From Bacteroidales bacterium (lineage in GTDB: Bacteria > Bacteroidota > Bacteroidia > Bacteroidales > UBA1715): 40,791 nt of DNA. Made by a program: the position numbers and the translations under genes. The DNA lies in the NCBI GenBank assembly GCA_024409235.1, contig JAKSUA010000024.1:1-40791 (forward strand), given 5' to 3'. Shown piece by piece: positions 8,920 through 18,246 of the stretch; positions within the stretch are counted from its first letter, which is position 1, and each line of letters starts with the position of its first letter. The notes under the pieces were generated by a model. The model was not told where the DNA came from. It saw only the letters and a list, made by a program, of their open reading frames with translations, and did no database searches.

Positions 8920-10125
8920 ATGCCAAGTATATCGGAAAGAGGTTTGTTAATGCCTGCGTCGCCAATCCGTAGATTGGTTCCTTACGCTGATGAAGCAAAA
9001 CGTCGTGGAGTGGAAGTGCTTCACCTGAATATTGGTCAACCAGATTTGTTGACACCAGATCTGGCAGAAAAGGCTATGCATAATTACACGGGGAAGTATA
9101 TTCCTTATTCTCATTCTGCAGGAAATTTATCGTTACGTCAGAAATTAGCTGATTATTATAAGAAAATTGGAATAGATATTTCTTGTGATGACATACTGAT
9201 TACAACAGGAGGTTCGGAAGCTATTTGTTTTGCCTATTACAGTATTCTAAATTATGCAGATGAAGTTATTGTTCCTGAACCATATTATGCTAATTATTAT
9301 GGTTTTACGACGGAAACAGGAGCGAGAATGATTCCTGTACGTTCTTCAATAGAGACAAATTTTGCGTTACCTTCAATTGAAGATTTTGAGGATGCATTAA
9401 CTCCTCAGACAAAGGCAATTATGCTTTGTAACCCTAATAATCCGACAGGACATGTGTATTCACAAAAAGAATTATCACAGATACGAAATCTTGTTCGTAA
9501 ATATGATTTGTTCTTGGTTTGTGATGAAGTTTACCGTGATTTCTGCTATGATAGTGAACATTATTCGGTGATGAATCTAAAAGGTATTGAAGAAAATACA
9601 ATATTAATTGATTCCTTTTCAAAAAGATATAATGTTTGCGGTATTCGTATTGGAGCTTTGATAACTCGAAACAAGGATGTGATTGCTACATCAATGAAGT
9701 TTGCACAGGCTCGTTTAAGTCCTCCTTCGATGGGACAGTTGATTGCAGAATCACTGTTGGATACGCCTCAGGAATTTTTAAATAAATCTGCAGAAGAATA
9801 TAAGGCCCGTAGAGATTATATTATACCTGCATTGAATGAAATAAAAGGTGTTCATACTCCAATGCCTGACGGGGCATTTTATTCAATGGTGGAACTTCCT
9901 GTAGATGATGTTGATAAATTCAGTAGATGGTTGCTTGAAGAATTTGAATACGAAGGTTCTACGGTTATGCTTGCTCCAGGTACAGGTTTTTATACAGGTA
10001 AGAAAATGGGTGTTCATCAGGCACGTATTGCGTATATTCTTGAAATGGATAAGCTTAAAAAGGCGGTTGTCTGTTTGAAAAAAGCATTGAGTGTTTATCC
10101 TGGAAGAACTGTAGATCAGGATTAA
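8920..10125 (+). CDS. Class I/II pyridoxal-phosphate aminotransferase (aspartate-aminotransferase-like)
   Basis: Fold-type I PLP enzyme of 401 residues. The N-terminal segment LNIGQPDLLTP, the cofactor-binding ITTGGSEAI, NPNNPTGHVYS, CDEVYRDF and the Schiff-base lysine in DSFSKRYNVCGIRIG (Lys235) are all in order. A conserved Arg that binds the substrate carboxylate lies in the C-terminal HQARIAY. The family transfers amino groups between 2-oxo acids; aspartate or aromatic amino acids are likely donors but the sequence does not fix which. It sits between a DUF1573 lipoprotein and a lipid kinase, giving no pathway clue. Confidence 0.92.
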   Translation: MPSISERGLLMPASPIRRLVPYADEAKRRGVEVLHLNIGQPDLLTPDLAEKAMHNYTGKYIPYSHSAGNLSLRQKLADYYKKIGIDISCDDILITTGGSEAICFAYYSILNYADEVIVPEPYYANYYGFTTETGARMIPVRSSIETNFALPSIEDFEDALTPQTKAIMLCNPNNPTGHVYSQKELSQIRNLVRKYDLFLVCDEVYRDFCYDSEHYSVMNLKGIEENTILIDSFSKRYNVCGIRIGALITRNKDVIATSMKFAQARLSPPSMGQLIAESLLDTPQEFLNKSAEEYKARRDYIIPALNEIKGVHTPMPDGAFYSMVELPVDDVDKFSRWLLEEFEYEGSTVMLAPGTGFYTGKKMGVHQARIAYILEMDKLKKAVVCLKKALSVYPGRTVDQD

Positions 10126-10126
10126 A

Positions 10127-11065
10127 ATGAAGCGTATTCTCTTTATAATAAATCCTCACTCGGGAAGGAATAGAAATAAACGTATCGAGGCGATTGCAAA
10201 AGAAGTTTTGCCGGAAAATTTGTTTTCTGTTGATTTTGTCTATACCCGTTATGCGGGACATGCATTGGAACTTTCTCGAATAGGGGTTGAAAAAGGATAT
10301 GATGTGATTGTTGCTGTTGGCGGTGATGGAACTATTCATGAAGTTGCTCAATCTGTAATTCATTCCAATTCAACTTTGGCGGTAATTCCAATGGGTTCAG
10401 GAAATGGTTTCGCAAGATTCTTTGGTATATCATCTGTTGTAAAAAAAGCAATTCAAGTTATTGCAGAGGGAGAAGAAAAGGTTATTGATACAGTACTTTG
10501 TAATAATGAATATTTTGTAAATGTTGCAGGTTTTGGATTCGACGCCAAGATAGGGGACGTGTACGATAAAAATTGTGCAGATGCTCGTGGTGGATTAAAT
10601 TATGTGAAACTTATTGTTGAAGAATATCTAAATTACCCTTTGCAGAAATGTCGTTTTAAAATTGATGGAAAAGAGGTTGAAAAGACGTTCTTTATTGCAA
10701 GTGTATGTAATTCCAATCAATATGGTTTAAATGCTGTAATTGCTCCGGAAGCTGATATTTCCGATGGAAAGTTTGAACTTGTTCTTGTAAAAGAAATGCC
10801 GGCGTTTGATGTTATTCCAATTACATTTAGATTGTTTGTGAATCAGTTTAATAATTCTCGTCATGTGGAAACTCTTCATTTAGAGGAATTTTCTATTGAA
10901 AATAAAGTTCCCCGTCTTCTGCATTTGGATGGTGAACCAAGAATGATGACAAATGATATCACATTCAAGATACAGAAGAAATCATTAAAATGTATTGTTC
11001 CTAAAATAAAGGATAACTTATTGAAACAGCAGTTGAAATATATACATGGAAAATTTACCGAATGA
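10127..11065 (+). CDS. Diacylglycerol kinase catalytic-domain lipid kinase (YegS/DgkB-like)
   Basis: A soluble ATP-dependent lipid kinase of 312 residues. Family motifs are visible: FIINPHSGRN at the start, VGGDGTIHE (GGDGT at 65-69) for nucleotide binding, and PMGSGNGFAR (90-97). A C-terminal beta-sandwich contains HLDGEPR. Substrate could be diacylglycerol, undecaprenol-linked lipid or a sphingoid base. Some Bacteroidales make sphingolipids, but nothing here decides. It starts one base after the aminotransferase stop, and its 3' end overlaps the DUF4250 gene by 20 bases. Confidence 0.93.
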   Translation: MKRILFIINPHSGRNRNKRIEAIAKEVLPENLFSVDFVYTRYAGHALELSRIGVEKGYDVIVAVGGDGTIHEVAQSVIHSNSTLAVIPMGSGNGFARFFGISSVVKKAIQVIAEGEEKVIDTVLCNNEYFVNVAGFGFDAKIGDVYDKNCADARGGLNYVKLIVEEYLNYPLQKCRFKIDGKEVEKTFFIASVCNSNQYGLNAVIAPEADISDGKFELVLVKEMPAFDVIPITFRLFVNQFNNSRHVETLHLEEFSIENKVPRLLHLDGEPRMMTNDITFKIQKKSLKCIVPKIKDNLLKQQLKYIHGKFTE

Positions 11066-11225
11066 TCCATTTATGTTGATGAGTTTCATCAATATGAAGC
11101 TACGTGATTTTTATTCATCACTGGATATGTTGTGTGATGATCTTCAAGTAGATAAATCCGAATTGCTTCAAAAACTGAAAGATGCAGGATTTGAATATAA
11201 TGAAGAGAATAATAAATTCTGGTGA
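11046..11225 (+). CDS. DUF4250 small protein
   Basis: A 59-residue protein that reads MENLPNDPFMLMSFINMKLR at its start and ends NEENNKFW. I recognise the pattern PxDPxMLLSxxNMKLRDxYxSLDxLCxDL of the DUF4250 family, whose function is unknown. Its start lies inside the 3' end of the lipid-kinase gene in another frame (20-base overlap), which makes co-translation likely. Its stop is one base from the stop of the convergent rnfA gene, so the two transcripts meet tail to tail. No separate terminator is visible. Small size makes it easy to miss. Confidence 0.85.
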   Translation: MENLPNDPFMLMSFINMKLRDFYSSLDMLCDDLQVDKSELLQKLKDAGFEYNEENNKFW

Positions 11226-11226
11226 T

Positions 11227-11823
11227 TTATACTAGACCAGAAAATCCCATAAATGCTAAAGCTAATAGTCCCGCAGCAATTAGTGAAATCGGAGTTCCTT
11301 CTAATCTTTTTGGAAGTTCTGTAAGCTGAAGTTGTTCTCGTATTCCTGCAAAAATTGTAAGGGCTAGTCCAAATGCTAATGAATTTGCAAATGCAAATAC
11401 TATTGCTAAGCCTAATGAAGTTTCAGAAACAAAACTGAATTTGCTTGGTAAATCTAATGCCATCATTGAAACACCAAGAACACAACAGTTTGTTGTGATT
11501 AATGGTAGAAATACTCCTAGTGCTTCATATAATGCATGGGAAACTTTTTTTAATACAATCTCCACCATTTGAACCAATGTTGCTATAATCAGAATGAAAC
11601 TGATTGTTTGCAGGAATGTAAGATGCATAGGTTCAAGCAAATATTCATTTAATAGGTAAGTAACAAAGGTTGCTAAGACCATTACAAATGTTACTGCAGC
11701 TGACATACCAAGGGCGGTGTTTACTTTCTTTGAAACACCTAGAAAAGGACAAATTCCAAGGAATTGACTTAATACAATATTGTTTACAAATACTGCCGAT
11801 ATGATAATTAGGATGTAAGTCAT
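11227..11823 (-). CDS. rnfA: Rnf complex subunit A (RnfA)
   Basis: Integral-membrane subunit of the Rnf (ferredoxin:NAD+ oxidoreductase, or Na+-NQR-like) ion pump, 198 residues with about six transmembrane helices. Characteristic segments are NNIVLSQFLGICPFLGVSKK near the N-terminus and TTNCCVLGVSM in the middle, with Cys positions that in the family hold an iron-sulfur centre between RnfA and RnfE. It is homologous to rnfE next to it, with inverted topology. It is the last gene of the six-gene minus-strand operon. It lies 16 bases after rnfE. Confidence 0.96.
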   Translation of the reverse strand: MTYILIIISAVFVNNIVLSQFLGICPFLGVSKKVNTALGMSAAVTFVMVLATFVTYLLNEYLLEPMHLTFLQTISFILIIATLVQMVEIVLKKVSHALYEALGVFLPLITTNCCVLGVSMMALDLPSKFSFVSETSLGLAIVFAFANSLAFGLALTIFAGIREQLQLTELPKRLEGTPISLIAAGLLALAFMGFSGLV

Positions 11824-11839
11824 GATAATTCTGTTTTAA

Positions 11840-12430
11840 TTAGTTTTTTCTGATAATAGCAATTAAATATGCAAGCACTAAAAATGCTCCCGGAGGAAGA
11901 ATGAATACCAACATCATTTGTGGATCGCTAATACCGAAAAGGTTAAAGATATTGTAATTAAAGATTGTTCCAGCTCCTAATAATTCTCTTACTAATCCTA
12001 GCAATGTCAAACTCATTGTAAATCCTAATCCCATTCCAATGCCGTCAAAAATAGAATCAATTACACCGTTTTTATTAGCGAATGCTTCGGCTCTACCTAA
12101 AATGATACAGTTAACAACTATAAGTGGAATGTATAGTCCCAATTGTTCATATAACGAAGGAACATAGGCTTCCATTAATAATTGCACAATTGTTACAAAC
12201 GATGCAATAATGACAATAAATGCTGGTATTCTTACTTTATCAGGAATGAGATTTTTTAATAATGAGATGAACAGGTTGGATAGTATTAGTACAAACATTG
12301 TTGCCAATCCCATTCCTAAACCATTAGTTCCCGAAGTAGTAACACCAAGGGTAGGACACATTCCTAAAAGAAGAACAAATATTGGATTCTCCTTTATAAT
12401 TCCTCGTGTAAGATTTTTTATATCAGCCAT
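11840..12430 (-). CDS. rnfE: Rnf complex subunit E (RnfE)
   Basis: Integral-membrane partner of RnfA, 196 residues with about six helices. The motif [19 protein letters not shown] and the later [14 protein letters not shown] are typical of RnfE/NqrD. Cys residues in both align with those of RnfA and ligate a metal centre in solved family structures. It sits in the order G-E-A, exactly as in Bacteroides and many other bacteria, with 10 bases between it and rnfG and 16 to rnfA. Confidence 0.96.
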   Translation of the reverse strand: MADIKNLTRGIIKENPIFVLLLGMCPTLGVTTSGTNGLGMGLATMFVLILSNLFISLLKNLIPDKVRIPAFIVIIASFVTIVQLLMEAYVPSLYEQLGLYIPLIVVNCIILGRAEAFANKNGVIDSIFDGIGMGLGFTMSLTLLGLVRELLGAGTIFNYNIFNLFGISDPQMMLVFILPPGAFLVLAYLIAIIRKN

Positions 12431-12440
12431 AGTGTTAAAG

Positions 12441-13049
12441 TTATTTTGTTGCTCCTGATTCAGCGTCAGTGCTTGCTGTGTTGTTAGTTAATTGATTGTA
12501 TGCGCAATACGCTTTGCGAATAGTGTTACAGAAAGCTCGAGAGCTTATCGTCGCAGCAGTGATTGCATCAACATCGCCACCGTCTTTTTTTACAGTTGCT
12601 TTTTGCTTCTGAAAATCAAATCCTTTGAATTGTGAACGGAATTTTTCTGTTGTCATTTGGTCTCCTAAACCAGGAGTTTCCTGATGATTTACTACAACGG
12701 TATTGTAAATTGTTCCGTCTGGATTAAAACCTATCATAACTTGAACTAAACCTCCAAATCCGGAATTTGTGTAGCTTAAAATTGCATAACCAACAATTTC
12801 TTTGTTTTTGGTGGCAGTGTAAACATCTAATGAATCTCCATCAACTGCAATACGTGTTTTTGTCTCCAATGGATTATTGTCAAATTCAGAAACAACATTA
12901 GCAATAGCGTTAACTTGTTTTTGTTCATGAGCTTTTGCTATAGGATCTTGTGTAACTTGTTGAACCAAAGCAAGCGAAAGACCAGCAACAAAAGTTATCA
13001 CTAATAGTGATATAACCATATTTTTTAGAGATGATTCAATTTTTGCCAT
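12441..13049 (-). CDS. rnfG: Rnf complex subunit G (RnfG), covalent FMN subunit
   Basis: A 202-residue subunit with one N-terminal transmembrane helix (about 10-31) and an extracytoplasmic FMN-binding domain. The conserved segment HQETPGLGD (122-130) and the flavinylation site [10 protein letters not shown] are present; Thr167 is the expected FMN-phosphothreonine. The C-terminus is an unstructured tail ([14 protein letters not shown]). Attachment requires an ApbE flavin transferase, which is not in this window. Five bases separate it from rnfD. Confidence 0.95.
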   Translation of the reverse strand: MAKIESSLKNMVISLLVITFVAGLSLALVQQVTQDPIAKAHEQKQVNAIANVVSEFDNNPLETKTRIAVDGDSLDVYTATKNKEIVGYAILSYTNSGFGGLVQVMIGFNPDGTIYNTVVVNHQETPGLGDQMTTEKFRSQFKGFDFQKQKATVKKDGGDVDAITAATISSRAFCNTIRKAYCAYNQLTNNTASTDAESGATK

Positions 13050-13054
13050 AGTTA

Positions 13055-14023
13055 TTATTTGTTACTTCCGTAAAAACGTGGTTGAATTTTATTGATTAGC
13101 GGTGTTAAAGCATTCATTAACAGAATTGCAAATGACATTCCTTCTGGATATGCACCGAAACTTCTGATTATGATTGTAATAAATCCGATTCCTATACCAA
13201 ATATGATTTTTCCAGTAGGTGTCATAGGTGAAGTAGCATAATCGGTTGCCATGAATATAGCTCCTAACATTGCACCTCCGGAAAATATATGAAATAATGG
13301 ATTTGCATATATTTCAGGATTTATAAGGAATAATATTCCAGAAAATAAAAACATAGATCCTAGCACGCTTACTGGAATATGCCAAGAAATTGTTTTTGTG
13401 AATAATAGGTATAAACCACCTATGATAAGAGCTATTACTGAAATTTCCCCTAAACTACCGCCTATATTTCCAATAAATAAATCTTGAAAAGTAGGTAAGT
13501 CAATTTGTGAAATAGTTTTTCCGCTTAAAATATTTTCTTTTAACATTCCAAGTGGTGTAGCTCCTGTTGTTCCGTCAATTGTGTAGTCTTGAACTTTAGT
13601 CCAAGTGGTCATTTGTGCAGGAAAAGATATTAATAGAAATACGCGTCCTACTAATGCAGGATTGAAAATGTTGCATCCTAATCCTCCAAAAGACATTTTG
13701 GCAATTCCTATTGCAACTAAGCTACCTATTACAACCATCCATAATGGTAATGAGTTTGGTAAGTTAAAAGAGAGTAAAAGACCTGTAATAATAGCGGAAC
13801 AATCTTTTATAGAACAGTCTTCATTCTTGAAAAGCCATTTGTTAATTGCAAATTCAAAGAAACAACATGAAACAATGGCTGTAATTGTCAAAATTAATGA
13901 CGAAATACCAAAAACAATGAGAGAAAATATAAATGCCGGCACTAATGCTATCAAAACATTACACATCAGTTTTGTTGTGTTTGTTTCAGATTGATAATGC
14001 GGTGATGGTGAAACTGTAAGCAT
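13055..14023 (-). CDS. rnfD: Rnf complex subunit D (RnfD), covalent FMN membrane subunit
   Basis: Integral-membrane flavoprotein subunit of 322 residues. The N-terminal SPSPHYQSE is typical. The flavinylation motif DGTTGATPLG places the FMN-linked Thr at about 156. FGGLGCNIFNPALVGRVFL (112-130) and AMLGAIFMATDYATSPMTPTG-like text near the C-terminal third are conserved in RnfD/NqrB. Around nine to ten helices are evident from hydrophobic runs. It belongs to the redox-driven Na+ or H+ pump encoded by the surrounding genes. Confidence 0.96.
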   Translation of the reverse strand: MLTVSPSPHYQSETNTTKLMCNVLIALVPAFIFSLIVFGISSLILTITAIVSCCFFEFAINKWLFKNEDCSIKDCSAIITGLLLSFNLPNSLPLWMVVIGSLVAIGIAKMSFGGLGCNIFNPALVGRVFLLISFPAQMTTWTKVQDYTIDGTTGATPLGMLKENILSGKTISQIDLPTFQDLFIGNIGGSLGEISVIALIIGGLYLLFTKTISWHIPVSVLGSMFLFSGILFLINPEIYANPLFHIFSGGAMLGAIFMATDYATSPMTPTGKIIFGIGIGFITIIIRSFGAYPEGMSFAILLMNALTPLINKIQPRFYGSNK

Positions 14024-14048
14024 ATCTATGATTTTTTCTGTTCAACTT

Positions 14049-15377
14049 TTATTTTTTTTCCATGGTTGCCTGAATTGCTTTTGCTTTACCTAAGCGGATA
14101 TAGTCAAGTAAAGGTTTGTTTGCAGGACAAGAAAAACTACAAGAACCACAGGCAATACATTCTGTTATATTGTGTTCTAATAATTCCGGAATCATTGATT
14201 TTTTTGCAAGTGTATTTAGCAGATAAGGCTCTAAGCCAATAGGGCAGGCTTCAACGCAACGTCCGCATCGAATACAGTTTTGCTCTTTTTTCCTATGTGC
14301 TTCATTTTCTGTCATACAGACAACACCAGAAGAACCTTTTGTAATTGGAATTTCAACGGAACTAATTGATTTTCCCATCATTGGTCCTCCTGAAATGATT
14401 TTATCCGTGTCTTCAGGAATACCACCTACAAGTGGAAACAAATCTCCAGTACGTGTTCCTAATCTAACTAAGAAATTGGATGGATTTTTTACACTTGTTC
14501 CTGTAACAGTAACAACTCGCTCAAATAATGGCTTGTTTTTCATTACAGCTTCGTAAACAGCAAAAACAGAAGCTACATTGCTTACTATTACTCCAACCGA
14601 AGCTGGTAGTTTTCGTGAAGGAACTTCAACACCTATTAACGCCTGAATCAAGTGTTTTTCACTTCCTTGTGGATATTTGACTTTCAATGGAACAACTTGG
14701 GTTCCAGTATATGCCGATGCTGCATTTTGCATTTTTTCAATAGCATCGGGCTTGTTATTTTCAATACCAATAATGGCTGTGTTTATTCCTAAAACTTTTT
14801 TCAATAATTCTACTCCCACGCAAATTTCTTCTGCTTTTTCAAGCATAAGTGAATGGTCTGCAGTAAGATATGGCTCACATTCAACGCCATTTACTAATAT
14901 GTGGGTGATTGTTACGTCTTTTGGTGGACTAAGTTTTACACCCAAAGGGAATGTTGCACCACCCATACCGACAATACCGGCTTCAATGATTTTTGCTTTA
15001 ATCTCGTCTGGTGTAAGGTTGGTACTTTTTATTAAATCAGTTGATCTATCTATTGTTTCTTCCCATGTATCTGTTCCGTCGCTCTTGATGATAACTGTTT
15101 GTTTTTTGAATCCGGAAGCATCTGCTATATTATCGATTTTTTCAACTGTACCGGAAATAGAAGAGAAGATGTTTGCCGAAACAAATCCTGAGCTTTCACC
15201 GATTTTTGTCCCCGCTTTTACTGTGTCGCCAACAGCAACAATTGGTTTTGCCGGAGCTCCAATATGTTGGGACATTGGAATATATACCATTTCAGGAATG
15301 GGAGTAGGTTCAATCTTTTTACCTGCTGATAACTTGTTTTCTTTCGGATGAATTCCACCAATTTTAAAAGTCTTCAT
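14049..15377 (-). CDS. rnfC: Rnf complex subunit C (RnfC), NADH-binding subunit
   Basis: Peripheral cytoplasmic subunit of 442 residues that carries NAD(H) and FMN binding. The N-terminus reads FKIGGIHPKENKLSAGKKI, a family hallmark. A flavin/NADH-binding Rossmann-like domain follows (GIVGMGGATFPLGVKL, then HILVNGVECEPYLTADH), with an SLBB-type beta-grasp region. Two 4Fe-4S ferredoxin motifs lie near the C-terminus (CIRCGRCVEACP and CIACGSCSFSCP). This is a compact version compared with the long gammaproteobacterial RnfC, as usual in Bacteroidota. A large open frame on the opposite strand (14677-15351) is a shadow. Confidence 0.96.
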   Translation of the reverse strand: MKTFKIGGIHPKENKLSAGKKIEPTPIPEMVYIPMSQHIGAPAKPIVAVGDTVKAGTKIGESSGFVSANIFSSISGTVEKIDNIADASGFKKQTVIIKSDGTDTWEETIDRSTDLIKSTNLTPDEIKAKIIEAGIVGMGGATFPLGVKLSPPKDVTITHILVNGVECEPYLTADHSLMLEKAEEICVGVELLKKVLGINTAIIGIENNKPDAIEKMQNAASAYTGTQVVPLKVKYPQGSEKHLIQALIGVEVPSRKLPASVGVIVSNVASVFAVYEAVMKNKPLFERVVTVTGTSVKNPSNFLVRLGTRTGDLFPLVGGIPEDTDKIISGGPMMGKSISSVEIPITKGSSGVVCMTENEAHRKKEQNCIRCGRCVEACPIGLEPYLLNTLAKKSMIPELLEHNITECIACGSCSFSCPANKPLLDYIRLGKAKAIQATMEKK

Positions 15378-15389
15378 ACATAAAAAGAT

Positions 15390-16241
15390 TTAATTGTTAG
15401 CTTCTGTTGTTGTATCTTCTTTTTTGATACGTGGAGGAAAATTAGTCTCAATTATTGCTCCTGTAGGGCAACCTTCGACACATTTTCTGCAAAGTTTACA
15501 TTTATTTGGATCTATATACGCTAAGAAATCCGTAACAGTAATTGCTTCGTTTGGACAAGTTTTTGCACATTTTCCGCAGCCAATACATGCGGCAGAACAA
15601 GCTTTGCGTGCAACTGCTCCTTTGTCTTTGTTTGAACAACCAACGTAGATTTTCATGTCTTTTTTGTTGGTTTTTCGTAACTCAATCAAATGTTGGGGAC
15701 AAGCAGATGCGCATTGACCGCAGGCTGTGCATTTTATTGGGTCAACTTCGGGTAATTTAGTTTCAGGGTTAATTTTTATTCCACCAAATTGACATGCTTT
15801 CTCGCAGTCTCCAAGACCAAAACATCCAAAAGAGCAAGCAGTGTTTCCTGCATAAAAACTGACAGAAAAGGCACAAGATGAAATTCCTTCGTAATTACTT
15901 GTGATTTGCCGTTTATTACATGATCCAGAACATTTTACAACTGCAACCTGCATGTCTTTTTTCTCAATTGTTTTATTAAGAAATGTTCCGATTTTATCCA
16001 TTGTTTCCGCGCCACCGACGGAGCAATATAATCCTTCTAAGGTAGGAGAGTCAACAAGTTTTTCACCGAACTTACGGCATCCTGGAAAACCGCATCCTCC
16101 ACAATTTGCTCCAGGAAGCATGGCTTCAACTTCGCCATATAGTGGATTCTCATTGACTTTGAATTTCTTTGCTACAAAATACAATGCAAAACCTGCGATT
16201 ACACCAATAATGCAAAGAAGTAATATTGTATTGACTAACAT
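15390..16241 (-). CDS. rnfB: Rnf complex subunit B (RnfB), ferredoxin-type electron entry subunit
   Basis: A 283-residue subunit with one N-terminal transmembrane anchor (about 4-24) and a chain of iron-sulfur motifs. GANCGGCGFPGCRKFG forms the special 4Fe-4S (Fe4S4) domain with a distal Cys. Further clusters are CSFGCFGLGDCEKACQ, CTACGQCASACP, CIGCGKCAKTCP and CKLCRKCVEGCP. It accepts electrons from reduced ferredoxin. It is the first gene of the rnfBCDGEA operon, with a likely promoter 72 bases upstream. Confidence 0.96.
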   Translation of the reverse strand: MLVNTILLLCIIGVIAGFALYFVAKKFKVNENPLYGEVEAMLPGANCGGCGFPGCRKFGEKLVDSPTLEGLYCSVGGAETMDKIGTFLNKTIEKKDMQVAVVKCSGSCNKRQITSNYEGISSCAFSVSFYAGNTACSFGCFGLGDCEKACQFGGIKINPETKLPEVDPIKCTACGQCASACPQHLIELRKTNKKDMKIYVGCSNKDKGAVARKACSAACIGCGKCAKTCPNEAITVTDFLAYIDPNKCKLCRKCVEGCPTGAIIETNFPPRIKKEDTTTEANN

Positions 16242-16313
16242 AGCGTTTTAATTTTTTATTCCTTTAATAAAGAGTTCTTTTTAACAAATATTTATTGTTT
16301 CAAAAGATTTATT

Positions 16314-16321
16314 CAAAGATA
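16314..16321 (-). promoter_or_regulatory. Candidate -7 element for the rnf operon
   Basis: TATCTTTG on the minus strand, 72 bases upstream of the rnfB ATG, inside the 209-base AT-rich gap between rseC and rnfB. No convincing -33 element at the usual distance. The gap suggests rnf can be transcribed separately from purA-rseC. Confidence 0.45.
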
Positions 16322-16450
16322 GCCTATTTTCAACGGAATAGAACTAAATAAACATAAAACTTTTTAACCAATCAGCATTTATTCTGTTAATAAAACTGTT
16401 GGGCAAATTTATGTTTTTTTTATAAAAAGGTTTAAAGTTTTTACGAAAAA

Positions 16451-16861
16451 CTATTTTGTAATTGAAAAACTAAACTTTTTCTCAATTTTATCTTTGTGAT
16501 GGTGCAAAAAATAGAAGTAGGCAGTGAGCAAGGTGACAGATATTAGGGATGCAATCAGTTCTGTCGTGAAAATAAGTAATATAAACAAACTTACCATAAA
16601 TAGAAAAAGCGGTATTATATATGCTAATAATACCGCTTTAGTGCCTAACGATGATTCCATTATTATATTAACTTCCTCATCAAGTTGTATAGAAAGATTT
16701 TTCTCTCTTTTTATATGTATAAACTTTTCAGAAATCTCTGAAAAACCACAGATGTTTTTTGCATGACAGTCTCCACAAGCCGATTTTGTAGTAATTGCTA
16801 CTGTAACCGTTGCATCCGAAATTTCTCGGACAATGCCTTTGTGGGCAATGGAACAGCTCAT
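16451..16861 (-). CDS. rseC: RseC/MucC family protein
   Basis: A 136-residue inner-membrane protein. An N-terminal small beta-domain (HKGIVREISDATVTVAI) carries the Cys cluster SACGDCHAKNIC (Cys29, 32, 38). Two adjacent transmembrane helices follow (about 77-97 and 100-118), and then a charged tail. This is the RseC/MucC layout; in E. coli RseC sits beside the rsx (rnf) genes' function as part of the SoxR-reducing system. In Bacteroidota the gene is commonly placed directly before rnfB, as here. It starts 8 bases after purA, suggesting a purA-rseC transcript. Confidence 0.9.
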   Translation of the reverse strand: MSCSIAHKGIVREISDATVTVAITTKSACGDCHAKNICGFSEISEKFIHIKREKNLSIQLDEEVNIIMESSLGTKAVLLAYIIPLFLFMVSLFILLIFTTELIASLISVTLLTAYFYFLHHHKDKIEKKFSFSITK

Positions 16862-16869
16862 GCAGAATT

Positions 16870-18144
16870 CTATCTAAATATAGTGCTTTCTCTGTCTGGT
16901 CCCACAGAAACAATCTTTACTGGAACTCCAGTTTCTTTTTCTATGAATTCAATATATGTCTTGATTTCTTTTGGAAGGTCGTTGAAATCATTTGTTTTGA
17001 TTTCCTGTTTCCATCCTTTGAATTCAGTATAGATAGGTTCTGCGTTTTCCAAATCGTTTGGAAGATAGTTGATTGTTTGTCCTTTATATTTATATGCAGT
17101 ACAAACTTTTATTGTGTCGAAATCGTTCATTACGTCGATTTTCATCATGAACAATTGAGTAACACCATTAAGCATAATTGCATATTTTAAAGCAACTAAA
17201 TCCAACCAACCACAACGACGGGCACGACCAGTTGTTGCTCCAAATTCTCCACCGTTTTTGCGAAGAAGTTCTCCTGTTTCATCAAATAATTCAGTAGGGA
17301 ATGGGCCGCTACCAACACGAGTACAGTATGCTTTGAAAATACCAAATACTTCGCCAATCTTGCTTGGTGCAAGTCCAAGTCCAGTACATGCTCCTGCAGT
17401 AATAGTGTTAGATGATGTTACAAAAGGATATGAACCGAATTCAATGTCAAGTAATGTTCCTTGAGCACCTTCACATAGCATTGTTTTTCCTGAATTTAAT
17501 GCATCATTAACATAAAATTCTGTGTCAAGAATCTGCAATGATTGAATTAGTTTGATACCTTCATACCATTCTTTTTCGTATGCATCAATATCGAATGTGT
17601 ATTCGTAATTTTTTAGAATGTTAAGGTGAGTTTGCTTACATTGATTATATTTTTCTTCAAAATTATTTAGCAAATCACCTACACGTAAACCAGTTCTTGC
17701 GATTTTGTCTGTATAAGTGGGACCGATACCTTTTTTTGTGGAACCAATCTTATTTGCACCTTTTGAATTCTCGTAAGCTTCATCCAAAGCTTTATGAGAA
17801 GGAAGGATGATATGTGCTCTTGTAGAGAGTATCAGTGTTTTTTGAATGTCGATACCTTGTTCTTTTAGTTTATCAACTTCTTCTTTAAAAATGTACGGAT
17901 CTATAACAACACCATTGCCAATTACATTTATTGCGTTTGGACGGAAAACTCCGGATGGAATAGTGTGAAGAACGTGTTTTACATTGTTGAATACCAATGT
18001 ATGTCCTGCGTTTGGTCCTCCTTGAAAACGTGAAATAATATCATATTTAGGAGTTAGAACATCAACAATCTTACCTTTTCCTTCGTCGCCCCATTGCAAA
18101 CCTAACAGTACGTCGGCCGACTTAGTGTTACTTTTTGTATTCAT
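16870..18144 (-). CDS. purA: Adenylosuccinate synthetase
   Basis: GTP-dependent enzyme joining IMP and aspartate to form adenylosuccinate, the first committed step to AMP. From the chosen start it has 424 residues. The P-loop-like GLQWGDEGKGK lies at about 15-25 and FQGGPNAGHT follows. The family signature GIGPTYTDKIAR and RCGWLDLVALKYA are also present, with the GTP-binding C-terminal RPVK-like region near the end. I place the start at 18144 (MNTKSNTKSADV); the frame is open 20 codons further upstream, but that N-terminus has no family similarity. No clear promoter in the 102-base gap upstream. Confidence 0.95.
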   Translation of the reverse strand: MNTKSNTKSADVLLGLQWGDEGKGKIVDVLTPKYDIISRFQGGPNAGHTLVFNNVKHVLHTIPSGVFRPNAINVIGNGVVIDPYIFKEEVDKLKEQGIDIQKTLILSTRAHIILPSHKALDEAYENSKGANKIGSTKKGIGPTYTDKIARTGLRVGDLLNNFEEKYNQCKQTHLNILKNYEYTFDIDAYEKEWYEGIKLIQSLQILDTEFYVNDALNSGKTMLCEGAQGTLLDIEFGSYPFVTSSNTITAGACTGLGLAPSKIGEVFGIFKAYCTRVGSGPFPTELFDETGELLRKNGGEFGATTGRARRCGWLDLVALKYAIMLNGVTQLFMMKIDVMNDFDTIKVCTAYKYKGQTINYLPNDLENAEPIYTEFKGWKQEIKTNDFNDLPKEIKTYIEFIEKETGVPVKIVSVGPDRESTIFR

Positions 18145-18246
18145 TTGTATAGTTAAATTATAAAATTCAAAAACCTTGTAAAAATAGACAAAAAAACGTT
18201 TCAACCACGAAAAATGTGAATGTTTGTGATTTTATTTTTTCTCTGC

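Noticed and set aside
14677..15351. Long open frame on the + strand, 224 codons
   Set aside because: It is the antisense shadow of rnfC, whose ferredoxin motifs and N-terminal signature are unmistakable.
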